Counted from the first letter of the stretch, positions 53,161 through 62,485 are shown. The stretch: DNA of 64,000 nt from Chloroflexota bacterium (GCA_020845495.1 JADLFM010000022.1:1-64000), one strand, 5' to 3'. Notes: generated by a model not told the origin, from the letters alone. Made by a program: numbers and translations.

Positions 53161-53180
53161 TTGTCGGGGAGGCGACAAAA
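53161..53180. promoter_or_regulatory. Candidate Crp/Fnr-type operator 2 (permease promoter)
   Basis: TTTGTCG-N6-CGACAAA: 7-base arms, about 90 bases before the first permease gene. The inner TGTCG-N6-CGACA matches operators 1 and 3 in sequence and spacing, but the middle bases differ (GGGAGG), as expected for a bound site rather than a copied block. Confidence 0.68.
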
Positions 53181-53269
53181 CACGGCTACCGCGCGCGCTA
53201 CACTGGCGTGTGTCCCAACGCAGCTAGCCATGACGCTGCCCCTGTGCGCAAAGGAGCCGATGCGACCCT

Positions 53270-54187
53270 GTGACCGCGTACATCCTCCGCCGGCTCGTGC
53301 ATTCCGTATTTGTGTTGGTCGGGCTCGCCATTGTCATCTTTGTCGTCACCCGCACCATCGGGGATCCTGCCCGCCTGATGCTCCCCATCGAGGCGACCGA
53401 GCAGCAGTACCATGCCGTCCGTGCCGACCTCGGCCTAAACGACCCGCTCTACGTTCAGTTTGGGCGCTTTGTCCTGGCGCTGGCACGAGGTGACTTCGGA
53501 ATGTCGGTCTGGCAGCGCGCCCCGGCCGCCCAGCTCGTGGTGGACCGCATTCCAGCCACGCTGCTCCTCGCCTTCTCGGTGATCGCCGTCTCGGTGCTGG
53601 TCGCCGTACCAATGGGCGCGATCTCGGCATTCCAGCCGCGTTCGGCGATCGACCGCCTCACGACCACCCTATCGATCGTCGGCGTCTCGATGCCGACGTT
53701 CTGGCTCGCCCTGATGCTGATCATCGTCTTTGCGGTCCAGCTCGGCTGGTTCAAGACCTCCGGCTACGGTGGCGTTGAGTACCTCGTGCTGCCAGTGCTG
53801 GCGTTGGCGGTGAACCACATCGGACGGATCGCCCAGGTGGTGCGGTCGTGCATGCTCGATGAACTGAGTAAGGCGTATGTCACGACCGCCCGTTCGAAGG
53901 GTCTTCCGGAGTGGATCACGGTTTCCCGCCACGTGCTGCGCAATGCCGCCATTCCGGTCATCACCCTGGCTGGCGACGAGATTGCCGGGCTGGTCAATGG
54001 CTCGGTCGTGATCGAAGTAATCTTCGGCTGGCCCGGTATCGGCCTGCTCGCCGTCAGCGCTATCGAGCGCCGCGACTTCACGCTGATCCAGGCCGACGTG
54101 CTGATCGTCGCGACGCTGGTCGTCGCGATCAACCTGGCCGTCGACCTGACCTACGCCTATCTCGATCCCCGAATTCGCTACAGCTAG
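53270..54187 (+). CDS. ABC transporter permease, DppB/OppB type
   Basis: A 305-residue permease of the peptide/nickel/opine type. Six helices. N-terminal MTAYILRRLVHSVFVLVGLAIVIFVVTR and the membrane-loop signature around EAGLVNGSVVIEVIFGWPGIG (here starts EIAGLVNGS). The EAA loop LDELSKAYVTTARSKGLP near residue 200 contacts the ATPase. A GTG start at 53270 follows an AAGGAG site with a longer than usual gap. It overlaps none of its neighbours; dppC-like permease follows 17 bases later. A Crp-style site lies upstream. Confidence 0.87.
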   Translation: MTAYILRRLVHSVFVLVGLAIVIFVVTRTIGDPARLMLPIEATEQQYHAVRADLGLNDPLYVQFGRFVLALARGDFGMSVWQRAPAAQLVVDRIPATLLLAFSVIAVSVLVAVPMGAISAFQPRSAIDRLTTTLSIVGVSMPTFWLALMLIIVFAVQLGWFKTSGYGGVEYLVLPVLALAVNHIGRIAQVVRSCMLDELSKAYVTTARSKGLPEWITVSRHVLRNAAIPVITLAGDEIAGLVNGSVVIEVIFGWPGIGLLAVSAIERRDFTLIQADVLIVATLVVAINLAVDLTYAYLDPRIRYS

Positions 54188-54203
54188 AGGAGGGTCTGCC
54201 AGG

Positions 54204-55151
54204 ATGAGCCAGGCGTCCGCGCTGCCATCGCCGCGCGAGCAGGCTCCGCGCCTTGAGAGCGCCACCGTTGTCGAGCGGGCCGGCATCCTCTTACGCGCCC
54301 TGGTCCGCGAGCCGTCCAGCCTCGCGGCTGCTCTCTTCCTGGTCACCATGATCGTCGGCTGTCTCGGTGCGGATCTGATCGTAGCGGCCGGGCTGCTGCC
54401 AGAACCGAACGCCCAGCGCCTGATCCTGCGTAACTCGGCACCGGGCTTTGCGCGAGATGGCTCCTTTCACCTGCTTGGAACGGACCAGCTCGGCCGGGAC
54501 GTGCTCTCGCGTATCCTGATGGGCTCGCGGGTCTCGCTGAGCGTCGGCCTGGCGACAGTGCTCTTCTCGGGCCTGATCGGCGTGACGGTGGGCCTGCTGG
54601 CCGGCTTCTACCGGGGTACGGTGGACGACGTTCTGATGCGGCTGGTGGACGTCCAGATGGGCTTCCCCTCACTGCTACTCGCCCTCATCGTGCTCTACAC
54701 GGCCGGGCCGGGCTTTCAGAACCTCATTTTCGTGCTGGCGCTTACTCGCTGGATGGTCATGGCCCGCGTCACCCGCGCGATGGCACTTTCGATCCGCGAG
54801 GCGCCATTCGTCGAGGCCGGGCGCGTTGTCGGCGCGAGCGACGTCCGGTTGATGCTGCGCCACGTTCTCCCCAACCTGTTCTCGCCGATCCTGGTGCTGG
54901 GCACGCTCGAGTTCGCCCGGGCAATGCTCTCCGAGGCTGCTCTGAGCTTCCTGGGCGTCGGCATTCAGCCACCGGAGTCGTCGTGGGGACTGATGCTATC
55001 TCAAGGGCGTGAGTACATCACTACGGCCTGGTGGCTGGTGGGATTCCCGGGGCTGGCGATCCTACTTACGACGCTCTCGGTAAACTTGCTGGCGATCTGG
55101 TTGCGGGCAATTGGCGATCCCGTGCAGCGGTGGCGCTGGCTTGACGCCTGA
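54204..55151 (+). CDS. ABC transporter permease, DppC/OppC type
   Basis: A 315-residue partner permease. An N-terminal cytoplasmic segment (residues 1-35), then about six helices. LLGTDQLGRDVLSRILMGSRVSLSVG near residue 92 is diagnostic for DppC/OppC. The EAA loop is in REAPFVEAGRVVGASD near residue 197, and EAALSFLGVGIQPPESSWG near residue 245. The start ATG follows GGAGGGTCTGCCAGG. Together with the upstream permease it forms the membrane channel of a binding-protein-dependent importer. Confidence 0.88.
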   Translation: MSQASALPSPREQAPRLESATVVERAGILLRALVREPSSLAAALFLVTMIVGCLGADLIVAAGLLPEPNAQRLILRNSAPGFARDGSFHLLGTDQLGRDVLSRILMGSRVSLSVGLATVLFSGLIGVTVGLLAGFYRGTVDDVLMRLVDVQMGFPSLLLALIVLYTAGPGFQNLIFVLALTRWMVMARVTRAMALSIREAPFVEAGRVVGASDVRLMLRHVLPNLFSPILVLGTLEFARAMLSEAALSFLGVGIQPPESSWGLMLSQGREYITTAWWLVGFPGLAILLTTLSVNLLAIWLRAIGDPVQRWRWLDA

Positions 55152-55180
55152 TGCCCAGACCCGGCCGTTCGCTGCAAAGT

Positions 55181-55196
55181 TGTCGGCCGGCCGACA
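55181..55196. promoter_or_regulatory. Candidate Crp/Fnr-type operator 3 (binding-protein promoter)
   Basis: A perfect 16-bp copy of the palindrome at 52273-52288, lying 71 bases before the start of the lipoprotein gene and after the stop of the permease gene. It indicates a separate promoter for the binding protein, allowing it to be made in excess over the permeases. Confidence 0.7.
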
Positions 55197-55266
55197 GAAT
55201 CCACTCGTCAACCTTCCTATGCTCGTTCCTACGACTGGACTTTTCCGTGCTTCGAGGGGGAGGCAG

Positions 55267-56958
55267 ATGCGATTGCTACCATGTGGTATCCGGCGCATTC
55301 TCATCAGCGCTCTGATCCCAGTTGTGCTCGCTGGCTGCGCACAACCGGCGCCACCCGCCGCGACGACTGTCCCGGCCAAGCCGGCCGCGGCCACTGTCTC
55401 GGCTCCTGCCCCGGCTGCCGCTCAGCCCGCCACCGCGCCGGTCAAGCCAGCCGAGGCCGCCAGGCCGACCGAGGTAGCTAAGCCGGCCGACGCCGCCAAA
55501 CCGGCAGCCGCCGGCCCAGCCCGAGGTCAGCTCATCGTCGCGCTGGAGGGCGAGCCGGAGAACGGGCTGATGCCCAAGATGGGCTGCTCACTCCTGGCTG
55601 ACTTCACCGTCCGCAACATCTACGAGTCCCTGACCAGCATCGGCAACGATGGGAAGATCGTCGGATCGCTAGCCGAGAGCTGGCAGCAAACCTCACCGAC
55701 AACCTGGCGCTTCAAACTACGGCAGGGCATCACGTTCACCAATGGCGAGCCGATGAACGCCGACGCGGTCGTTGCCAGCGTGGATCACGAGTTGAATCCA
55801 CAAGGGACGCCGGGCCGCTGCAATGGCGACTACTCGACGCTTGCCTTCCCGGCCACCAGGGTGGACGACTACACCGTCGACCTGACCACCACCGCTCCTG
55901 ACCCTATCTTGCCGAACAAGCTCATCAAGTTCAAGATCGCGCCGGCCAGATGGTTGAAGAGCACCCCCGAAGACCAGATGTCCGTCACCGCTGTCGGCAC
56001 CGGGCCGTACACCCTGGGCGAGTGGGTGCGCGGCGATCACATCCTGCTCAAGGCGAACCCGGACTACTGGGGCAACCCGAAGCCGTCCATCGCCGAGGTG
56101 AAGTTGATCCCGCGCAAGGAAGCCGGTGTCCGGGCTTCGATGGTCCAGGCTGGTGAGGCACAGTTGGCGTTCTCGATCCCAACCGAGATGGCGAAGCAGA
56201 TGCCGAAGACCGTGGTTGAGAAAACGACGGAGATGGTGGGCATCCGCCTGAACACCGAGCAGCCAGCCCTCAAGGATATCCGCGTCCGCCAGGCCATCGC
56301 GTACTCCATCGACACGAATGCGCTAATGGAGGCGTTCTATGCTGGATTCTCGACCCCTGCCAACGGACAGATGGTCCGCCAGGCGTCGTTCGGCTCAAAC
56401 CCGACCCTGAAGCCGTACCCGGTCGATCCGGCCAGGGCGAAGCAACTCGTGCAGGAGTCCGGCGCGACCGGTACGCCGATCGAGCTGGTGATCCGCGAGG
56501 CAAACTTCGCCCGCATCAGCGAACTTGGTGAGGCGATTGCGAACTCAGTCAGTGCTGCGACTGGCCTTAAGATGACCCCACGCTTGATGGAAGCGGGGCA
56601 GTGGCGTGAGTCGCTCTACGCCGTCAAGCCGGGCGAGAAGCGCTCGGACAGCCTGCTGACCGCCGCTTCTAACCCGACGTTCGACTCCTCGCGGGTGATG
56701 GACGCCTACTATGGCTGTGAGGGCCGCTTCTCGCACTTCTGTGACGAGGCGTTTACCAAGAAGATGCAGCAGGCCTCGTCCGCGTCCGGGGAGGAGCGCC
56801 GCAAGCTGTACCAGGAGCTCTGGCAGACGGCCTACGATAACTACTGGGTGCTGCCGCTCTTCGGGCTGGACTACATCCACGGAGCGTCGGCGAAGCTCGA
56901 CTGGACGCCCCGGACGGACAACCTCTGGATGTTCAACGAGATGAAACTCCGAGACTGA
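55267..56958 (+). CDS. Extracellular solute-binding lipoprotein, SBP family 5
   Basis: A 563-residue substrate-binding protein. The signal ends in lipobox LAGC (Cys24), giving a lipid-anchored protein. An Ala/Pro/Lys-rich linker runs to about residue 90. The SBP_5 domain follows (LIVALEGEPENGLMPKMG, VRNIYESLTSIGNDG, WRFKLRQGITFTNGEPMNADAVVAS, GTGPYTLGEWVRGDHILL). Family members bind peptides, nickel or opines, and also oligosaccharides and sugar acids. The ATG at 55267 follows GAGGGGGAGGCAG. A strong hairpin follows the stop. Upstream is a palindromic operator. No ATPase genes (DppD/DppF) are present in the window. Confidence 0.88.
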   Translation: MRLLPCGIRRILISALIPVVLAGCAQPAPPAATTVPAKPAAATVSAPAPAAAQPATAPVKPAEAARPTEVAKPADAAKPAAAGPARGQLIVALEGEPENGLMPKMGCSLLADFTVRNIYESLTSIGNDGKIVGSLAESWQQTSPTTWRFKLRQGITFTNGEPMNADAVVASVDHELNPQGTPGRCNGDYSTLAFPATRVDDYTVDLTTTAPDPILPNKLIKFKIAPARWLKSTPEDQMSVTAVGTGPYTLGEWVRGDHILLKANPDYWGNPKPSIAEVKLIPRKEAGVRASMVQAGEAQLAFSIPTEMAKQMPKTVVEKTTEMVGIRLNTEQPALKDIRVRQAIAYSIDTNALMEAFYAGFSTPANGQMVRQASFGSNPTLKPYPVDPARAKQLVQESGATGTPIELVIREANFARISELGEAIANSVSAATGLKMTPRLMEAGQWRESLYAVKPGEKRSDSLLTAASNPTFDSSRVMDAYYGCEGRFSHFCDEAFTKKMQQASSASGEERRKLYQELWQTAYDNYWVLPLFGLDYIHGASAKLDWTPRTDNLWMFNEMKLRD

Positions 56959-56977
56959 AAGCCCGGCGAGCGCGGTG

Positions 56978-57009
56978 GACCCCCTCCCGCGACGTGCGGA
57001 GAGGGGGTC
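56978..57009 (+). terminator. Hairpin terminator after the binding-protein gene
   Basis: The 9-bp outer stem GACCCCCTC / GAGGGGGTC (56978-56986 with 57001-57009) encloses an inner CCGC/GCGG stem with a 5-base loop. It starts 20 bases after the stop codon and is followed by TGTTCTG, so it is a likely end of the importer transcript. Confidence 0.7.
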
Positions 57010-57430
57010 TGTTCTGCCAGCGTCCGATAGTGACTCCACTCGCACCTGACAGCGTTATTCAGCGAGATCGATCCAGGCTCCGTCAGTCATCCTTCAGTCA
57101 CCGGATCGCTTCGGAGTGGCATGCTCGCTTACACGAGTCAGCCTGACACCAACCACGCCTGGCGCCTCCGTCATCTATGGAGCGCCGGAGCCGAGTTGTG
57201 CCCGGTGCGGGAGGTCGACTGAGACGTCAGGAGCCGAACGGTTCGGAATTTGCAACATGCCTATCCAGGTCCGGTATGAGATCTTTTTGCACCAGCTCGA
57301 TGGAACGGGATAGACCGTAGTGGGCTTCTTGGGATAGCACACCCGATTGGCGAGCGGTGCTACTAAGCTCGCCCCGGTATCACAGGCGACAAAAGCCGCT
57401 GTACGGCAGCAGGTTCACAGCGGAGGATCG
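57010..57430. other. Intergenic region before the 2-hydroxyacid dehydrogenase
   Basis: About 420 bases; no gene is recognised. The segment GGCGACAAAA at 57386-57395 exactly repeats the right arm of operator 2. A matching left half-site at the Crp spacing is poor (GGTAT), so this would be a weak or half-site about 40 bases before the dehydrogenase start. Confidence 0.5.
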
Positions 57431-58438
57431 ATGCGCATCGCGGTTGACGAGCGGTATCAGGCAGCAACCCGAGGGCGGTTTGCCGGCCATGAACTGTTCT
57501 CCGTTCGAACGGAGACCACGCCGGCCGACACGCTGATCGAGCAGATCCAGGACGCCGAGATCCTCTGGTCTGGCCGTTCCGGTCCGTACGTTCTCGGTCG
57601 CGAGATGATCGAGCGGCTGCCGAAGCTCCAACTGCTGATAAAGAGTGGATCCGGCGCGGATCACTTCGACGTGGAAGCGCTCAGCGACCACGGCATCCTG
57701 CTCACCCTGAACGTCGGCATGAACGCCAGCCCGGTGGCGGATCACATCCTGATGTTGATGCTGATCTGCCTTCGCAACGCCGCTCGCGATATCGTGAACT
57801 TGAAGCAGGGTATCTGGGACCGTGCTGACCCGCCGCGCCCGCTCTACGAACTGGCTGGCAAGACGGTCGGCATCATCGGTCTGGGGCATATTGGGCTGCA
57901 CGTCGCGAAGCGCGTGATCGGGTTCGGCGCATACCCGATCGCCTACCAGCGCCATCCCCGCCCCGACGGCCCGATCCTGGCCGGCATTCGCCACGTCGCG
58001 CTGGACGAGTTGTACCGGAAATCAGACGTCGTGGTGCCGTGTGTGCCGCACACCCCGCGGACGGACAAGATGATTGGCGAGCGAGAGTTCGGACTGATGA
58101 AACCGACCGCGATCCTGGTGAACGCATCGCGAGGCAAGGTCGTCGACGAGCAGGCATTGTATCGTGCACTCGTCGAGCGGCGCATCCTGGCGGCCGGGCT
58201 GGACACCTTCGAAGAGGAGCCGACGCCTGCCGATAACCCGATCTTGAAACTGGATAGTGTCGTCGCGACGCCGCACGTCGCCGGCGGTTCCACCGAGAGC
58301 GAGGGCTTCAAACTGCCGCTGATGCTGGAGAACGTCGAGCGCTTCCTGGCTGGTGAGCGGCCGCATCAGTTAGTGAACCCGGAGGTTTGGGATAGCGGCC
58401 GGGCCCGTGCACTGGCCCGCACCAGGGCAGGCATCTAG
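57431..58438 (+). CDS. D-isomer specific 2-hydroxyacid dehydrogenase
   Basis: A 335-residue NAD(P)-dependent 2-hydroxyacid dehydrogenase of the phosphoglycerate dehydrogenase type. The NAD motif GIIGLGHIGLHVAKR is near residue 148. The catalytic Arg is in ILVNASRGKVVDE near residue 232, the Glu in LAAGLDTFEEEP near 260 and the His in VVATPHVAGGSTES near 282. It would interconvert a 2-hydroxyacid and a 2-oxoacid. Together with the dehydratase and Ldh2-like enzyme it could process the imported hydroxyacid. The ATG at 57431 follows AGCGGAGGATCG. A stem-loop follows the stop. Confidence 0.88.
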   Translation: MRIAVDERYQAATRGRFAGHELFSVRTETTPADTLIEQIQDAEILWSGRSGPYVLGREMIERLPKLQLLIKSGSGADHFDVEALSDHGILLTLNVGMNASPVADHILMLMLICLRNAARDIVNLKQGIWDRADPPRPLYELAGKTVGIIGLGHIGLHVAKRVIGFGAYPIAYQRHPRPDGPILAGIRHVALDELYRKSDVVVPCVPHTPRTDKMIGEREFGLMKPTAILVNASRGKVVDEQALYRALVERRILAAGLDTFEEEPTPADNPILKLDSVVATPHVAGGSTESEGFKLPLMLENVERFLAGERPHQLVNPEVWDSGRARALARTRAGI

Positions 58439-58451
58439 GCTTAGAGCGTGA

Positions 58452-58493
58452 CCATTCTGGCTGCCCGCTTGGCATACCGAGCAGCCAGAATGG
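58452..58493 (+). terminator. Hairpin after the 2-hydroxyacid dehydrogenase
   Basis: A perfect 13-bp stem CCATTCTGGCTGC / GCAGCCAGAATGG (58452-58464 with 58481-58493) with a 16-base loop, 13 bases after the stop. No T-run follows, so it may act as an RNA 3'-end stabiliser or a pause site. Confidence 0.55.
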
Positions 58494-58906
58494 CCACGGC
58501 TCAATTCCGAGTGCCCGGCGTCACGCCCTGGACCCACGTCAGCTTTCGCCCATGCGGTAGCCAGCCCACGACTCAGGCGCCGCCCCAGGAAGGTGTGAAT
58601 CAGAACCACGGTGGAATCTATACAGTGGAGAAGCCATCAGGAACTGCGGATGGCGAGCGCAAGCAACGGACCACTTCACTATCGGTCGGATTGGCCGGTA
58701 CGACGGAGCCCGGTCGGGGCGTCCGGAAGAGGCAGAGTTGTCATGGCGCGATAGGAAAGCTATCGCGCCAGTACCTGGCTCTATGACAGGCGGCCTCGAC
58801 AGGGCTGGCGTGGTTGGCATACCAGAGTAGGCCGAGTGCAGAGATCCGGCTGAAGAACGAACACTCAAGGCACCGGGTGCCCCACCATCGTCGCTCGTCA
58901 TGGTGC
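58494..58906. other. Convergent intergenic region
   Basis: About 410 bases between the dehydrogenase and the end of putA, without a gene. An 11-bp hairpin TGGCGCGATAG / CTATCGCGCCA with a 5-base loop lies at 58744-58770, AT-richer than its surroundings. On the minus strand it could help terminate putA transcripts. Confidence 0.55.
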
Positions 58907-61900
58907 TCAGCGTGGAGCACGCGGCACGGTCATCACATTCCCGTAGCGGTGGACCACCTGGGAAACGGTTTGCTCGCGTAGGTACCAGCGCAACTCGAGG
59001 CGGCCGTTGGCGAGCGCGGGCGCGTCGATCGCGACGACGTGGCCGTGATGGGCAGCTATCTGTAGGTCAGTCGGGAGCGGCGCGAAGATACGCAGCCGCT
59101 CGCAGGCGGTACCGGCTTGCAGCCGCGCTGCGAGCCTCGCGTCGTCCTCGACGTGCACCTGGATGCCCTCGTCGGCCAGCCAGGGCCAGACAGCCTGTCC
59201 TGGCGGAAGGCTGACGGCGACCGGCGCGCCGCAGGTGTGGGTGGCCAGGAGCGTCTGGCAGAGCGCGAGACGGCGCTCAGGTCGCGACAGGTCGCCGCGC
59301 ACCAGTACACGGCCACAGGGCCGGTACCGGAAGACGTTCCACTCGCCGAGGACTTGACTCGGATCGTGGCCGCGGCTGAAATGCGTCTGCCACGCTCGCC
59401 GATAGCTCGCCGCGCTCGCCCGGAGGACCGCTTGCTCGTCGGCACCGCTGATGACCGAGAGGCAACGACGTAGTAGGGGGTGCTCCGGCTGATCGGAAGC
59501 CTCGCACGCTGGCAGGCGGACCTGATACCACCGGGCCAACTGGAGGACGTAATTTGGACCGCCGGCCTTCGCTCCGGGTCCGAAGCTCGAGCGCTTCCAG
59601 CCCCCGAACGGTTGGCGCCGGACTATGGCGCCGGTAATGTGACGATTGGCGTAGAGGTTGCCGGCTTCGAGGCGCTCCCGCCAGCGCACCACTTCGCGCT
59701 CGTCGAGGGAGTGGATCCCGGCGGTCAGGCCGTAGGGCGTCCCGTTCGCCAACGCGATCGCGTGGTCGAGGCTCTCGGCCCGCATCAGCCCGAGCACCGG
59801 GCCGAAGCACTCGGTCTGGTGGAAGAATGAGCCGGGCTGGACGCCCAACTTGATGCCTGGCGACCAGAGACGCGGGCTCTCGCCGATCTGGCGCGGTTCG
59901 AGCAGCCACGCTTCGCCCTCGTCCAGTGTGGTCAGCGCCCGCAGCAGGCTCGGGCCGGGCAGTTGAGTGAGCGGCGTCACCCGGCTGGCTGGATCCCAGG
60001 CACTGCCGATGGGCAGGCTGGCGGCGGCGTCGCACAACTGGCGGCGGAAGGCGGGATCGTCGTACACCTCGGCCTCGCAGATCGCCAGGCTGGCAGCCGA
60101 GCACTTCTGGCCGTTGTGGCCGAAGGCGGACCGCACCAGATCCACAACCGCCTGGTCACGGTCGGCCAGAGCGGTGACGATCGTCGTGCCCTTGCCGCTC
60201 GTCTCGGCGAAGAGGCGTAGGTCCGGCCGCCACGCGAGAAACGCCTGTGCCGTCTGGGCCGAACCGGTCAGGATGACACCGTCGACGCGCGGGTCGGTGA
60301 CCAGCGCGCGGCCAACCTCGTCGTCGGGGCAAGGCAGGAACTGCAACACGGCTTTCGGCACGCCAGCCACCCAGAGCGCCTCAGCCAGGTGCCAGCCGAC
60401 GAGTACGGCCTCGGGCGCCGGCTTCAGGATGACGCAGTTGCCGGCCATCAGCCCGGCGAGCACCCCGCTGGCCGGGATGGAAATCGGGAAGTTCCAGGGT
60501 GGTGCAACGACCACCGTGCCGAGCGGCTCCATCCGGCACCCCGCGGCATCATCCCCAAGGTCGAGGGCGCGCGCGTAGTAGCGGGCGCAGTCGATCGCTT
60601 CGCTGACCTCCGGGTCCGCCTCCTGAACCGTTTTGGCGCCGTCGAGGATCATCGCGCCAATCAGGTCACCGCGACGCCGGGCGAGTTCGGCGGCGCAGCG
60701 GTCGAGGAGCGCTTGCCGCTCGGTCACCGACCGGGCGGCCCAGCCCTCTTGCGCCCGTCTGGCCACATCCAACGCCTGGTTGACCTGGGCACGGCCGGCC
60801 AGCGCGTAGCGGTAGGCGATACGCTCTGGCCGCGACGGGTCGCACCCCTCGCCGATCGAGGTACCGTCGACGAACTCCCCGCCAATCTGGAGCGGGATCG
60901 GGGCTGGCTCGACCTCGCGCCAGCGCGCGACGACGTCGTCGATCCAGGCGCGGTTGGCCGGCAGCGCCCAGTCGGTGTCAGGCTCGTTCGCGAACGGTGC
61001 AGCCGGGTCACTGGGGGGCGGCGGACCAGCCGTTTCGGCGCGACGGTCCTGGGTGCGCCGGGGCGCCGTGCTCACTCGGGCTGTGGCCTCGCAGGCAGCC
61101 AGGAAGCGCTCGCACTCGCGTTGCCACGCCGACGAGCCCGGCGCCAGCCCGAAGGCATGCCGCAGGAAGTTCTCCTCAGACGTGTTCTCGTCGAGCCGCC
61201 GCACCAGATAGGCGATGGCGTTGGGGACGTGCTTAGCCTGCACCACCGGAGCGTACAGCAGCAGCCTGCCAGCGCGGGCCTGCACGGCCCGCGCTTGATG
61301 GTTGGCCATGCCCTCGAGCATCTCGAGCTCAATCCTATCCTCTACATGCTGCTCCTTGCGTAGGAGCAGGGCGTAGGCAAGGTCGAACAGGTTGTGGCTG
61401 GCGACGCCCAGATGCACGGCCTGCGCGTGCTCGGGCTGGCAGCCGTATTCGACCATGCGCTTGAAGTTGGCGTCGACCTCCAGTTTGGTGGAGTAAGGCG
61501 CCTGAGGCCAGCCGGCCAGCGACGCCTCGACCTGCTCCATCGCCAGGTTGGCGCCTTTGACGATCCGGACCTTGATCGGCGCCCCGCCGTGCCGGTAGCG
61601 CTCGATCGCCCAGGCGGTCAGCGCCTGCTGAACCTGGTACGACTCCGGCAGGTACGCCTGGAGGGCCAGGCCGGCGCTCACGGACAGGAGCTCAGGCTCG
61701 TCGAGCACCTCCCGAAAAGCGATGACAGTAAGCTCGAGGTCGCGATACTCCTCCATGTCGAGGGTGACGAACTTGGGGGTACGGTGGCCGTCAGGGTGGC
61801 GGTAGTGGTACTGCGACGCCTGACGATAGAGCTTCCGCAACTGTGCCTTGATCTGCTCGACGGTATGACGAAAGGCAACCAGATCGATCTGACTGAAGAC

Positions 61901-62485
61901 CGAGGAGATCTTGACCGAGATGTACTCGACGTCGTCACGGGCGAGCAGGGTCAGGTAGGCGTCCATCCGCCGCTGCGCCTCTACTTCGCCGGTGATTGCT
62001 TCCCCGAGCAGGTTCAGGTTCACGCGCATACCCGTGCGCTGGCGCATGCGCAGGTAACGGCGGAGCGCGTGCTCCTCGCCGGGGACCATGACGGCTTGAG
62101 TCTCCTGCCGCAGCCGGGTGACAATCGCTGGGACGACCAGGCTCGGCAAGGACGGGCCGAGCAGCCCGCCGAGGGCGAGCCCGAAGCGCTCCCACGGCTC
62201 GAGGTAGCGCGGCACACCATAGCGCCGGAGCAAGTAGCGCAACTGATCGGCGATGCGTGCGGACCGTCGGCTGCGGAATGCTTGATCGACCAGGGCGATC
62301 GTCAACAGCTTGCCGCGAGGATCCTCCATCATGCGGGCCAGCTTCCGTGCCCGGCGGCGCTCCCCGGGCGTCTGTTGGCTCCGGGCGGCGCGGAGCAAAT
62401 CGGCGGCCAGATCCACGGCGCGCCTGGCTCGATCGAGATCGGGGGGCTCCGAGGGTGGAGAGCTGTGAGGAATCGTGACGGCCAT
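58907..62485 (-). CDS. putA: Bifunctional proline dehydrogenase / glutamate-semialdehyde dehydrogenase PutA
   Basis: A 1192-residue type-B PutA. It oxidises proline to glutamate in two steps with channelled intermediate. No N-terminal ribbon-helix-helix DNA-binding domain is present, so it is an enzyme and not a repressor. The FAD-dependent proline dehydrogenase barrel lies at about 110-440 (MRVNLNLLGEAITGE, YISVKISSVFSQ, KVRIVKGANLAMEQVE). The aldehyde dehydrogenase domain is at about 510-1000 with VVAPPWNFPISIPA, FAETSGKG and the nucleophile in GHNGQKCSAAS. A C-terminal domain of about 190 residues ends in the conserved WYLREQTVSQVVHRYGN flap. The ATG at 62485 gives the usual N-terminus. 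A longer frame from 62521 is less likely. Confidence 0.94.
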   Translation of the reverse strand: MAVTIPHSSPPSEPPDLDRARRAVDLAADLLRAARSQQTPGERRRARKLARMMEDPRGKLLTIALVDQAFRSRRSARIADQLRYLLRRYGVPRYLEPWERFGLALGGLLGPSLPSLVVPAIVTRLRQETQAVMVPGEEHALRRYLRMRQRTGMRVNLNLLGEAITGEVEAQRRMDAYLTLLARDDVEYISVKISSVFSQIDLVAFRHTVEQIKAQLRKLYRQASQYHYRHPDGHRTPKFVTLDMEEYRDLELTVIAFREVLDEPELLSVSAGLALQAYLPESYQVQQALTAWAIERYRHGGAPIKVRIVKGANLAMEQVEASLAGWPQAPYSTKLEVDANFKRMVEYGCQPEHAQAVHLGVASHNLFDLAYALLLRKEQHVEDRIELEMLEGMANHQARAVQARAGRLLLYAPVVQAKHVPNAIAYLVRRLDENTSEENFLRHAFGLAPGSSAWQRECERFLAACEATARVSTAPRRTQDRRAETAGPPPPSDPAAPFANEPDTDWALPANRAWIDDVVARWREVEPAPIPLQIGGEFVDGTSIGEGCDPSRPERIAYRYALAGRAQVNQALDVARRAQEGWAARSVTERQALLDRCAAELARRRGDLIGAMILDGAKTVQEADPEVSEAIDCARYYARALDLGDDAAGCRMEPLGTVVVAPPWNFPISIPASGVLAGLMAGNCVILKPAPEAVLVGWHLAEALWVAGVPKAVLQFLPCPDDEVGRALVTDPRVDGVILTGSAQTAQAFLAWRPDLRLFAETSGKGTTIVTALADRDQAVVDLVRSAFGHNGQKCSAASLAICEAEVYDDPAFRRQLCDAAASLPIGSAWDPASRVTPLTQLPGPSLLRALTTLDEGEAWLLEPRQIGESPRLWSPGIKLGVQPGSFFHQTECFGPVLGLMRAESLDHAIALANGTPYGLTAGIHSLDEREVVRWRERLEAGNLYANRHITGAIVRRQPFGGWKRSSFGPGAKAGGPNYVLQLARWYQVRLPACEASDQPEHPLLRRCLSVISGADEQAVLRASAASYRRAWQTHFSRGHDPSQVLGEWNVFRYRPCGRVLVRGDLSRPERRLALCQTLLATHTCGAPVAVSLPPGQAVWPWLADEGIQVHVEDDARLAARLQAGTACERLRIFAPLPTDLQIAAHHGHVVAIDAPALANGRLELRWYLREQTVSQVVHRYGNVMTVPRAPR

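Noticed and set aside
57386..57395. Fourth full Crp-type operator before the 2-hydroxyacid dehydrogenase
   Set aside because: Only one half-site matches; the partner half at the required spacing is poor, so it is recorded as a possible half-site only.
58744..58770. tRNA or small RNA gene at the 11-bp hairpin
   Set aside because: Only a single simple stem-loop is present, with no cloverleaf and no promoter that I could support.
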